A DNA stretch of 64,000 bases, from assembly GCA_030844895.1 (NCBI GenBank), contig JAUTDX010000155.1:248001-312000 (forward strand), given 5' to 3'. Position numbers and translations under genes: made by a program. Shown here piece by piece: positions 24,000-33,785 of this stretch (positions are counted from its first letter, which is position 1; each line of letters begins with the position of its first letter). The stretch is from Ambrosia x helenae (taxonomy: Eukaryota; Streptophyta; Magnoliopsida; Asterales; Asteraceae). A model generated the notes under the pieces. The model was not told the DNA's origin. It was given only the letters and a program-made list of their open reading frames with translations, and did no database searches.

Positions 24000-24056
24000 A
24001 CAAGAATCAAACCAGGAACCCTTTGATTATTAAGGAGGGTTTCAACCACTAGAGCA
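24000..24056 (-). other. tRNA-like segment in the hAT element
   Basis: On the minus strand CTCTAGTGGTTGAAA (A-box-like) precedes GGTTTGATTCTTGTGG (B-box-like). It resembles the pol III promoter halves found in other repeats of this window, but it is not a foldable tRNA gene by eye. Confidence 0.35.
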
Positions 24057-24200
24057 CTTTCAATATTTGCTAATGGGTTCCTCAAATATTATCTTATGGG
24101 TTCCTTCCCAGTTTTTTGTATATATTAACACTATAATTTACGAACCGACTGGGTTCTTAGGAACCCATCAAAATGGTCTAAATCCGCCCATGGGTGTCGG

Positions 24201-24697
24201 TGTGTATGTTTGCCGGAGAGGAGTGCTGGGTCAGGTTTGTTGTTCGTAGGGAAGTTACTGGGAAGAAGGTGATGAGTTGTCAGGGTTACTCGTAACCGGT
24301 CACCGGTGAGGGTGACCGGAGAAGATGACCGTGATGTTATCGGAATTGTAGAGTGATCGATAATAATGGAGGTGAATGGTGGTCAGCTGTTTGTGTTGTT
24401 TAACAGTCGGGGAAGGATGAATGGCCAGAGAAGGTGACATGACCGGAAAGGAATGTTGGTAGGAGAAGATGACCGGAGCCGGTCATCCTCCATATTTAAT
24501 AACTTTTCTCTCTCTCTTTCTTTCTTTCTCTTAACTCACTCTCACTCTTCACGATTTATGTACAAAGGTGGTGCAAATGAATGTTTATATAAGAGCTATG
24601 GTGCTTGAATGTCTTAATTAGATGATGATTATGAAGCCTGGACACATGTGAAGGAAGGCGTGAATGGTTGAACATGTGTATGTATGGATAAGATTTA
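24201..24697. other. Region without a recognised gene
   Basis: GGT/ACCGG-rich sequence. Its first 50 bases continue the coding-like fragment interrupted by the hAT element. A CT-rich tract lies near 24507-24545. Confidence 0.5.
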
Positions 24698-24894
24698 GGG
24701 GCTGTTTGGTTGATTAAGTACTGAATCATTAAGATGGTCTGAATGGTTAAGACCTGAATCATTCAGCATCTATTATTAGCTTAATGGTTCAGCACTTAAT
24801 CATTCCATTCAGATGCTGAAACAAACAATCTGAATGTTGAATGATTCAGACATGAATGGTTACGAGGCTGATTAAGAAGCTACCAAACAGCCCC
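24698..24894. mobile_element. Tourist-like (PIF/Harbinger) MITE
   Basis: 197 bases with perfect 13-base terminal inverted repeats (GGGGCTGTTTGGT and ACCAAACAGCCCC) flanked by TTA on both sides. A 3-base TTA TSD is typical of Harbinger-derived MITEs. The interior is itself palindromic (GAATGGTTMAG-type repeats) and has no ORF. Confidence 0.9.
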
Positions 24895-25312
24895 TTAGGC
24901 AGAGGGGAATGAATTAAGTGAAGGAGATGTTGAAAATAATAGTTCTGCTATTCTAATTTTATTACTTGTTATGATATACACGGTATTTTATCATGTTGCA
25001 TAAGTATTTAGGCAGGATGTGAAGTCGTTGTGTAGCTGAACGATGGCTGATGATTACATGACTCATGGCTGAAGATTGGGCCTATTATAAGTGAGTTGAG
25101 TTGCTACCATGGGCTTATGGCCCAGCCTATTGATTTATTCAAGATGCGACATACAAGAAGTTGATTAATGGGCTTCTAGTTATAACATCCTATTCAAGGC
25201 TGGGCTCGTGCTTATTATGAAGCTGGTGTTAGAGAAGCTTCTGGACACTCGTATAAATTCGTTGTTTCTAATTAGGGTTCCCGTGGGTGGTTGTCTTATA
25301 ATCCAGATTTTT

Positions 25313-25313
<1 letters not shown>

Positions 25314-25351
<38 letters not shown>
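25314..25351. repeat. CT dinucleotide microsatellite
   Basis: About 18 CT repeats within otherwise unassigned sequence (24898-25760). Confidence 0.93.
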
Positions 25352-25353
<2 letters not shown>

Positions 25354-25779
25354 GTTATTCTCAACAATACTAAACTGGTGATTAGGGTTTATAAAGGAGA
25401 GAGGGTCGCCTCTTTTCATAGATGAACTCCTGGAGTTGATTCTGCCTGTTGATTAATCTTGCATTCTCTCGGTTATTACCCTCTCACACAGATAAGGGTT
25501 TACTATTATTGTCTTCTGGTTCATGTATTCAGATGTTTCCGTTTTGTATACATAGATGACTTGAGTCTGTTTGTTTAAAGAGTCTTGTGAGAGTTGTTTC
25601 TGTGTCTATTTGTCTGTGTCTATTCAAAGATTGGAAGTTTGTTTCATTTAGAATAAAATCATTGAGGTTCTTGTTAATATCATGTTTTTTCTGACATGAG
25701 AGGTTTTGCACAGGTGTGTGTAGGAAACAAGCTGGGTAGAATGGGATGTATGTGTAGGTTGAGTGTATAGTATAGAAAG

Positions 25780-26010
25780 GAGGTGACAGATGTGTTGGTC
25801 AAACTTCCAAAGAAGTTTGAAATGTTTTATTAATAATTATTTATTTAATAATCTTTCAACAATCTTAAATAATATATTATAATAATCTAGATTTTATGTT
25901 ATATTTAACGTAATTTTGGGCACGTAATATCAGGGTGTTACATTCTTCCCGATTTATTAGAATCTTGTCCTTAAGGTTTAATTCGAATTATCTTATAGTG
26001 TTTAATAATA
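25780..26010 (-). mobile_element. Possible Gypsy LTR remnant
   Basis: GGTGTTACA at about 25943-25951 is followed by TTCTTCCC and AGAATCTTGTCCTTAAGG. This resembles the junction of LTR end, purine tract and 3' internal region of the minus-strand Gypsy element at 14036-14080. The AT-rich sequence to the left would be the LTR. No partner LTR is seen. Confidence 0.35.
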
Positions 26011-26770
26011 TCTTTTGGTTTTTATAATTTTGATTATTAGGTTCTCCCCGACCTATAGAACTTGACCCCGTTTATTTTTCTTCTTCTTTATAATAAGTTC
26101 TAAACTTTATAGGAGCATAGTTAAGATTTGGGTATTTAATTTTCTGAACCTCTCTTGATTGCATACATAATCAAGCTATGAAGACTAAGACGGTTTCTTA
26201 CTTTTGGGTGTTTTCTATAAAATTTCTTTATCATTGGCCAATCCTTTGGCCACACTGATTCTCATCATATAAAGAGCGACCGAGAATTTCATCTTCCTAT
26301 ATCACTACTCAATCTTCCTCTTTCACCGAGAGTTTTATTTTTGCTTTATATTATGTCACTATTACATCTACCACAATAGCTTAGAGTACTAAAACAATAC
26401 ATAAAACTAAACTATACAAAGCATGGTTAACTTGACAAAATCTATTTAGTTCTCTTGATGTTATAGATCTAGTAGTTTAGTAAAAAAGAAAAGAAATAAA
26501 AAACTTAAGTTATATGAATAAAACCGTCCTCCAACCTGTTACTAAATTATTCTAACACATTACTTTTAATAAACCCTTAATATTATTATTATGGTTTCCG
26601 TCTAGAAAAAAAAAACCATTTTGATGCTATCCAATTTAAAAGTTTTCATGAACCAAATTTTATGATAACAATCAGAAATAAAAAAAAAAGTTATTAGATA
26701 TTGATAAATATTAAAGCCATTAATAGGTTTTAACGTGCATGGATGAAGATACTTACAAGATTTGTGTTTC
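26011..26770. other. Unassigned AT-rich region
   Basis: No ORF, no clear repeat ends. It may be internal debris of the preceding element. Confidence 0.45.
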
Positions 26771-26916
26771 AAACGAATTTTGTTGGTTTGCTTGATTAGA
26801 TCACATGCGCCTCGATTTGGCCAAAGCCAGACACTTTGGCCTTTTTTTTTAAATTTAATTTGTTTTAATTCATTTTAAAATGTTTTTAGTTGTTCCCAAT
26901 CCAACAAAATTCGTTT
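26771..26916. repeat. Short inverted-repeat element (146 bp)
   Basis: A 16-base perfect inverted repeat, AAACGAATTTTGTTGG at 26771-26786 and its complement at 26901-26916. The centre includes a GGCCAAAGCC palindrome. No TSD is evident. It may be a degraded MITE. Confidence 0.6.
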
Positions 26917-27327
26917 AAGGCATTCCGGGTCATTTATTGCTCATTTTTGTATTTTGGTAGAAACATCCGAGTTTGTACAACTTTCATAAATCATTGTACG
27001 TGGTGCACCGACTATACAGTCGATACCCATATTTTTTCAAAACACAATTTTTGCACGTCTAATCGACATGCTGGACTTCCGGACTCTGTTTGACGCTTTC
27101 AGAATGTTTAATTGATCGTTTGTGGTTTTCAGAAGTCACATCCGATCAATTAAAACGTACCAAAAAGGAACCCTTGTTTGTTTATACTCGTGTTCAGCCT
27201 TTAAAGAATTATCAAATCATTTTACTAATTCTTGATTCTTGATACTTTCATAAATCGTTTGACAAATCATAACCATCATCATCATTACACCCTCAAAACA
27301 GAAATAAAATAGCAATAATAAATCATT

Positions 27328-27889
27328 GCTCCAACATAACTTGCACCGGCTTGAGATATGAGTTTGATTAGCATAAATCTCTCTAATCCATGGTATCCAC
27401 TAACCGTAGCGACAACGAGATCCATATTTCAAACATGGAGTTAAACTACATCATAATATTTTAGACGTTGGGGTTTGATAAACACAAAACTTATTATTAA
27501 AAAGCAACAAAAACAAAATTGGAACCTTAAATTGTACCGTGATATAAAGAGAGGCCTATTAGGAGTGCCGTGGAGGAAGATCGTCGGTTTGCTGTAGTCG
27601 ATGATGACGCAGAGGTTAGTGGGAAGTTGAAATTTTGAATGATGTTCGTCGGTTTGCTCTCTATATACTAATTCATAACAGAGGTAGGAAAGTATTCATA
27701 TATAAAGAACATTAAAAAGTCACTATTCAACGAAATTTATCTACTCACAGTGACATCGAACAATTTATAAAGCAACAATTCAAAATAGAGGTAGGAAAGT
27801 AAAGCTTCAGGTGAAAGTGGATACCATGGATCAGAGAGATTTAAGCTAATTAAACTCATATCTCAAGCCGGTGCAAGTTATGTTGGAGC
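27328..27889. repeat. Large inverted repeat with 73-bp arms
   Basis: 27328-27400 and 27817-27889 are near-perfect reverse complements (GCTCCAACATAACTTGCACC start; GTGGATACCATGG start). The loop contains direct repeats (about 27670-27700 and 27778-27802) and an element with TCACTATTCATATATAAAGA that recurs at 28275, 28445 and 28485. Part of the arm also recurs at 28360-28402. It may be a foldback-type element or a local rearrangement. Confidence 0.8.
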
Positions 27890-28635
27890 ACTGTTCATCT
27901 TCTTCTTCAACTTGCTTTCTCTTGATCTTCACACTTGTTTTTTGGAGCTCTGATCTTCTTCCAATTATCTTTGTCTATCACAACTTAAAGCTCTGATCAT
28001 GGGTCACATGATTGTGTTTATGTTCTTTTATAAGATGAAAATAGAAGTGTCGGTCCGACTTATTGATTTCTTTCCGCAACTAGTACAACGAACTCTGTAC
28101 GGATGATATCGATCAAACCTTCATAAAACAACCAAAACCACCGTTCGAAACCATAAAGCACAAGGATGAAGTCTTGGAAAAACCCACTAAGAAGCCCTAA
28201 AATTTCAGACCCTAACACGCACGAGACGATTGTCGCGTGTCATGAGTTCGACCAAGATGACACGCGAAGTGGGTCACTATTCATATATAAAAAACATTAA
28301 AAAGTCACTATTCAAACGAAATTTATCTTCTCATAGTGTCATCGAACACTTTATATGATTTTGATTAGCTTAAATCTCTTTGATCCATGGTATCCACTTG
28401 ACAAGATATGTGGCTTTAGTCCTTTACGCAGGTTTGCTAGAGGGTCACTATTCATATATAAAGAACATTAAGTAACCAATTGCTAGAGGGTCACTATTCA
28501 TCAGAGTTTCCAACCACTAATACCATACAATGACCATGTTTGAAATGGAGAGTTCCTATGGAAGTTGCTAAAATAGTTAAATAAAAACTGAAATGGATGG
28601 ATCATTCGTTAATTTAATGAGATTTGGTGTTGGAT
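27890..28635. repeat. Scattered copies of a TCACTATTCATATATAAA repeat
   Basis: At least three partial copies of the loop and arm sequence of the preceding inverted repeat lie here (about 28275-28400, 28443-28475 and 28484-28500), separated by unassigned DNA. No gene is seen. Confidence 0.55.
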
Positions 28636-28818
28636 CATAAGCAAAAGGTAGACCACACCACTAGACGACTGATCAATTCCAAAACAACTACTATTCATGC
28701 AAGCAAGTAATATTCAGTTGTTAGACATCATAAGCAAAAAGGTAGACCACACCACTAGACCACTGCTCAATTCCAAAATAACTATTCATGCAAGCAAGTA
28801 AAATTCAGTTGTTGGACA
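28636..28818. repeat. Tandem duplication with 93-bp period
   Basis: Two copies of CATAAGCAAAAGGTAGACCA plus the following 70 or so bases (28636 and 28729), with small indels. Confidence 0.85.
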
Positions 28819-29259
28819 TTGTGATCGGGTACAGAGCAAGTTGTTGTCGGAGATATACCTGTCAACGATGAAGGCAACCTGAAACAACATATAAAACCTG
28901 TCTGGAACTAGGTGTCGCCGGAAAATATTTCAAAAGTAGTCAAAGCATGCATCAATTTTTGTAGATAGAGTTCAATTTCCATGAAGATGGATCTCAAGAT
29001 GGTTGGTAGCTCTAGGTAAGAACATTGTGGATGATGATGATAATAACTTCTCTTCAGATTCTGATTGCACCGAATCTATTCTTCAGGTAAGTCCACATGG
29101 TTAATCATCTATACATTCCATGGGTTTGTGTCCAATGCAAAGATCTTCGAATTTGGTATGCGCATTAAATTTCATTAAATAAAAGTTTCTTTCTTTATTT
29201 ATTACTTGCAGATGCGATTGATTGATTGTTAGTCTTGATAGCCATTGTAAAGTTAAGAA

Positions 29260-29520
29260 ACTTGATTTTTAGGTAAGAACATTGTGGACAGTGATGAAAC
29301 AATGGTGGAATTGGAATTGGAATTAATGTTAGGAAATGGAGTGGACAAACCGAGGCCTAAGGTGAATCTGTTTGGTGATGGTAAACCTAGAGAGGTTTTG
29401 CTTTAGGAGAAAGGTGTGGATTATCGGAATTGAATACTTAGAGATTACACATGAAGCTTTAGACTCCAAGCAGATCCCTTGAAGAAAGTGTTCCTCCCTG
29501 TTACCAAGCATGTCAAGAAA
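29260..29520 (+). pseudogene. Possible eIF4B-like gene fragment
   Basis: A frame from 29276 gives DSDETMVELELELMLG, then KPRPKVNLFGDGKPREVLL, a stop, and EKGVDYR. After a one-base shift it continues with EYLEITHEALDSKQ-like residues. The order KxNLFG-x-KPRE-x-LL, E-x-G-x-D-(W/Y)-R, then an LE-rich part recalls plant eIF4B-like proteins. It is short and broken, and the assignment rests on memory. Two near-identical A/T-rich 75-base stretches follow (29515 and 29607). Confidence 0.35.
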
Positions 29521-29801
29521 TGATAATTTTCAAATATTGCAGATCAAGGATAACGAAGATTAATGTTGTATTTTTCTCGGAAGTTATGAATAAAAAAATA
29601 AATAAACACTAAGAAATGATAATTTTCAAATATTGCAAATCACGGATAACGAAGATTAATGTTGAATTTTTTCTGGAAGTAATGAATAAAAATAAATAAA
29701 TAAATACTTTTAGAATTATTTAATTAATTTATTTTATTAAATAAATTAAAGAAATAAAAAACACTTCGATATATCAAAAAACAACCAAAATTAAAACCCT
29801 G

Positions 29802-29843
29802 ATCCAAAGCGCCTCGCTTTGACCATAGCGAGGCGCTTTGGAT
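29802..29843. repeat. Perfect 17-bp hairpin
   Basis: ATCCAAAGCGCCTCGCT and its exact complement are separated by 8 bases. The stem is GC-rich in AT-rich surroundings. Related half-sites (CTCGCTTTGGCCAAAGC) occur near 29902, and a weaker one near 26812. Confidence 0.85.
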
Positions 29844-30019
29844 AAAAAAATCAGCTTTTTCTGCCACCTCGTATGCCATCGTTTGATTTGACCCGAAGCA
29901 GCTCGCTTTGGCCAAAGCAAGGTGCTTCTGGGAGTTGAAATAGAAGGTGGGGGTGTGAATAGTTGGAGCCTTTTAAAATGATAAAGGGTAGTCAGGGTTG
30001 GGGTTTTATAGGGTGAGTT

Positions 30020-30398
30020 AGAGCATTCACATCCCATCTCTAATCCTCATTTTTATAATTTACCAAAAAATCACTATTTTCTAAATTTATTTCTTAGATT
30101 CTAAAAACATTATACATCTCATTCCCCATCCATATCCCCTATAAGTTTTTTTTAATCATTTTTTCTTTTCTTCAATTTATAATATTACCTATCAATATTT
30201 TGTCTTATTATCACTTTCTTTTAAATTGAGAAAATAGGAAAGGTATATAAGCCCTTAAATATGGGGTTCCTAAAGTATTTTTTGTAAAATTTAAAAATGG
30301 GGTATGGGGATGGGGGATTGGATGGTGTGAGGTTTTTGTATGATTTTCCTAAATTTTAAGAATAGGGGTTGAAATGGGGGATGGGTTGTGAATGCTCT
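30020..30398. mobile_element. MITE with GAGCATTCACA ends
   Basis: 379 bases with inverted termini AGAGCATTCACA...CCCATC and GATGGGTTGTGAATGCTCT, possibly flanked by GTT. The interior is AT-rich with no ORF. The AGAGCATTCACA start recurs alone at 30665, so the family is present more than once here. The superfamily is not decided. Confidence 0.7.
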
Positions 30399-31030
30399 GT
30401 TTTTACAAAACCATCAAATGGTTTTGATGATTGTTGGCAACATGAGGGGAGGACATGTGTCCTCCCTTGTTGACTAATCAGTGTTGGTTCGGGTTCGGGT
30501 TTGGGTTCATATCACGTATAAACACACTATTCCTTATTCATTTCGGTTATGTATTTATTATATGCTAATAATAATAAGCAAAAAATTTTTGGGTCCATGC
30601 CGGAGTGTTACATGTGGTGTATGTGAGTGGGAGGGAAGAAAGGGAAGATATAAAAAAATGTTCTTAGAGCATTCACAAAGAGGCTTGAAAACATTAAAAA
30701 CACGCCTAGTGACTGCCATCATAAAAGCACCCATTTATAAAAAAAAAATTAAAAACTCACCTAATAAGAAAAACTAAAAAACACTGCCACATCATCACCA
30801 TCATTCATATTATTATTTAAATGCTATAGTTTTCTTTTTCATTGATTTTTTAAATATCTTTTTGTAGTGTAACAATGCTGAAATATACTCGTTTGCTAAT
30901 CTTGTTTTGTGGTTAAATATAACGCACCGTCATGTCACAGTCACATAGACAATGAACTTTAACTAACTCACTCTTTAACTATCATGCTATGATTTAGCTA
31001 ATACATCATCATCATCATACTTAGTTAATC
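30399..31030. other. Region without a recognised gene
   Basis: It contains one partial MITE end (30665-30677) and AT-rich unassigned DNA. The 98-codon plus-strand frame at 30481-30777 is low-complexity and unconvincing. Confidence 0.45.
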
Positions 31031-31130
31031 CCACCAATAGCAAAAGCTAAGGTAGGGTCTGAGGAGGGTAAGATGTAGACAACCTTACCTCTACCCCATG
31101 GGAATAGAGAGGCTGCTTCCAATGAGACCC
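31031..31130 (+). mobile_element. Au-like SINE, 3' part
   Basis: GGTAGGGTCTGAGGAGGGTA, then ATGTAGACAACCTTACCTCTACC, then AGAGGCTGCTTCCAATGAGACC is the recognisable body of the widespread plant Au SINE. The tRNA-related 5' part is degraded. The adjacent composite element inserted at its 3' end. Confidence 0.65.
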
Positions 31131-31133
31131 CAG

Positions 31134-32390
31134 TGACGTGCTTGTCGTGGTACACGTAAAATTTCCCAATTACAACTATTGAATAGTGGCAAGAAGGTAT
31201 CGAACACAGGGAGTTTGTGGAAAATGTGTTAGTTCTAGCCTTGTTGATTAACTACAATTAAACTACTTGAATAAAGAGTAAATGATTATGATTTGTGATT
31301 GTTTTGGTTTAAACTAAAATAACAACTAATTATCAATTCAAACTTAGAAGTGTTTCTTCAAATTATGAGAAAATGACCATTCAAGGATCCGGTTTCTCTA
31401 ACACATGTGTGAATTTCAACTAGGAAGAGTTACATAGACATAACTCATGTGAAAACAATAGTTGTGGTAAAAGGGGACAAAGTACTCGGGTTATATTAAC
31501 GCGAGGTTGTTTCCCGATGACCAATTAATCAATTACCAACCCCAATCCTTCCCGTGATATCTCGGTTGTTAGCAACACCAAGAACGAACGATAAAAACTA
31601 AAGATTGATAAAATAATCAACACACTACAATCAATTGTTCAAACATCATAATAATCAAGCAAGAGTACTAAATTATTATCCTAGAAATATAAGGAAAACA
31701 CACACAAGAGTTGTAGAGAAACCTTCACCATGAATGATCACCAATTGTTTAGCCTCGCATGACTTGGTGAATCATCAAAACAAACATAATAGTGTTCATA
31801 TGAATCAAAAACACAAAACTAATGTTTAGCAATGTTCTCCAATGGTCTCTTGCAGCCAAAAACTCCCTCAAAGATGATAAAAACGGTTGGAATGATAAGT
31901 CCCCATATAAATCTTCATCAAAGTGCTCTTAATTGCATAAGTTACAAAAACCCATCAGGTCCACCGTACCCCTACTGTATGGCCGTAGGGGTACGGTCAG
32001 GATTAGAATGGCTACGGTTGCCCAAGCACTTTAGGTCCACCGTAACCCTACGGCATGGCCGTAGGGGTACGGTCAAGGTAAAAAGACTTACGGCCATTCG
32101 GGCCTGCTGTACGGTAGCAAAAATTGCCCATAGGCCACCGTAGGGGAACGGCTAGGCCGTAGGCCTACGGTGGGCCTGTTGAAAACTTTGATTTTTTTCT
32201 TCTTTCGTTCCACTTCGTTCCAATGCTTCCGATCCGTTCCAAAAGCCCGTTTTCCGCCATTTTAGCTCCCTTATCATACCTGCATCAATAACAACCGTAG
32301 TTATCCAACTCCAAGCAATATCCTGATTAATTGTGATTAATATATGCGTTTTAACACTATAACGGGTCGTTCCTTGAACCACCCGTCACA
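31134..32390 (-). repeat. LTR of element A (1,257 bp)
   Basis: TGACGTGCTTGTCG to CACCCGTCACA, followed directly by TCCCCACACTTAACC, which is the purine tract on the minus strand. The block 31380-31590 is clearly alignable with LTR B. It contains a dense cluster of CCGTACCCCTACGG-like palindromes (31957-32175). Its partner 5' LTR is not in the window. Confidence 0.8.
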
Positions 32391-32835
32391 TCCCCACACT
32401 TAACCATTGCTTGTCCCAAGCAATCTACCAAAATCACTTTTACGCAAAACAATCATTTTTAAATCAAGCATTAACGTGCAATCCATATACTAACCCGTCC
32501 TTAACACCCGAATCAACACACCCCTCACAGTTTCTTTCCTCTCGGTGACAACTAAAAACTAGCAATTCAGAGCTAGGCACACAAAAGGCAAATAAATGAA
32601 TGCGCAACCATAAGCTTGTACCTGAATCAACCCTCCTCTTACACACTAAACATAAGTGCAAATCAAAGGGGCTTATCGGGTTGTAATGTGGCTAAGTGCA
32701 AAGGTAGGGAAAAGGGGTATATTTTTAGTAGCGCATAACTTTACCCGGTCTTTTATTACACAACGACACACACACATAACTAACACACGCAAACACAGAT
32801 ACGAACACAACTATAATAGATATCACATATAAACT

Positions 32836-32868
<33 letters not shown>

Positions 32869-33785
32869 CTTTTGCTTTTTTTTTTCTTTTTCTCTTTTGC
32901 TTTCTTTCTTTCTTTTCTTTTCATCATTTTTCTCAATTTCTTCTTCTTTTTTTTTTCAATACATCAAGAAACACTAATACATACACATACGAACACACTC
33001 AACTAAAACTTCAACTTATAATACTAACATAACACACTAACACTTTATTTAGACACACAAGACCGGGTCAAGTTTGGTATTTATTTAGGGAACTAGCTAA
33101 AGGGTTAACAATCGATAGGCTTTTAGGCTCAAAATTAGGCAACTAAATGTCCAAACCCCCGCCCCTCTCGCTACCAAGCTCATATATATAATGCATGAGG
33201 TCCAACCCCCCAATTCCCACACTCTCACTCAACATAACAAGGCTACCTAGTGCCCTTATCATCTCTACACTTATGCTCACACAAAGATTCAAGTCGCATT
33301 CAAGCACAAGTTCTAGTGCACCCCCACCCATTGCCACTCTCACAAAGAAAGATATATCTATATATATTGTTCTATAACTGTGGCTCAAATCTCACCAAGA
33401 ATAAAAATGGGTTAAGGGTTGCCGGTGTGCCTCTCGAGGTTAGTTCAAGGTGTTCCAATTCTCACAACGCTACGCTTGATTTTTTCAAAATTTTTAAATT
33501 CTTCAAAATTTTCCCCCCATCCCCACACTTGGGATACATTGTCCCCAATGTGCGGTTTTTGGAAGGAAACACTCGTACACTCAAACCACAAATTTCTTTT
33601 TGTATTTTTTTTCATTTTTTTTTTAATTTTTTCATTTGTCTAAAACACACATCCAACTTCCACAACCCAAACTCAACAACAATTTACATGATTCAATACA
33701 CCACCCAACCACCCAAAACCCAAAACATAAAGAAATCAAACAAAGCAAAATATACACTATGTACAAAGGAAAAAACACGACCTGG
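32391..33785 (-). other. 3' internal region of element A
   Basis: Purine tract at 32391-32400, T/C-rich low-complexity DNA (32840-32960), and a CCCCACACTTGG...ACATTGTCCCCAATGT motif near 33520-33555. That motif, on the minus strand, is the ACATTGGGGACAATGT mark commonly found downstream of Athila/Tat genes. No reading frame of interest. Confidence 0.55.

Larger units (their letters stand above)
18979..24192. mobile_element. hAT-like DNA transposon carrying an RT gene
   Basis: Terminal inverted repeats CAGTGGCGGAT (left) and its imperfect complement ATCCGCCCATG (right) are flanked by an exact 8-base TSD GGTGTCGG (18971-18978 and 24193-24200). An 8-base TSD and CAGTG-type ends fit the hAT superfamily. 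No hAT transposase is present, so it is non-autonomous. The 5.2-kb interior contains a poly-A retroposon remnant, a trinucleotide microsatellite and the RT pseudogene, which are probably later insertions. Confidence 0.75.

Noticed and set aside
24698..24894. hAT origin of the MITE
   Set aside because: Flanks are TTA (3 bases), not 8 bases, so Harbinger/Tourist fits better.
27300..28830. CRISPR-like repeats
   Set aside because: Repeats are few, irregular and long, in plant nuclear DNA; they are inverted or tandem duplications.
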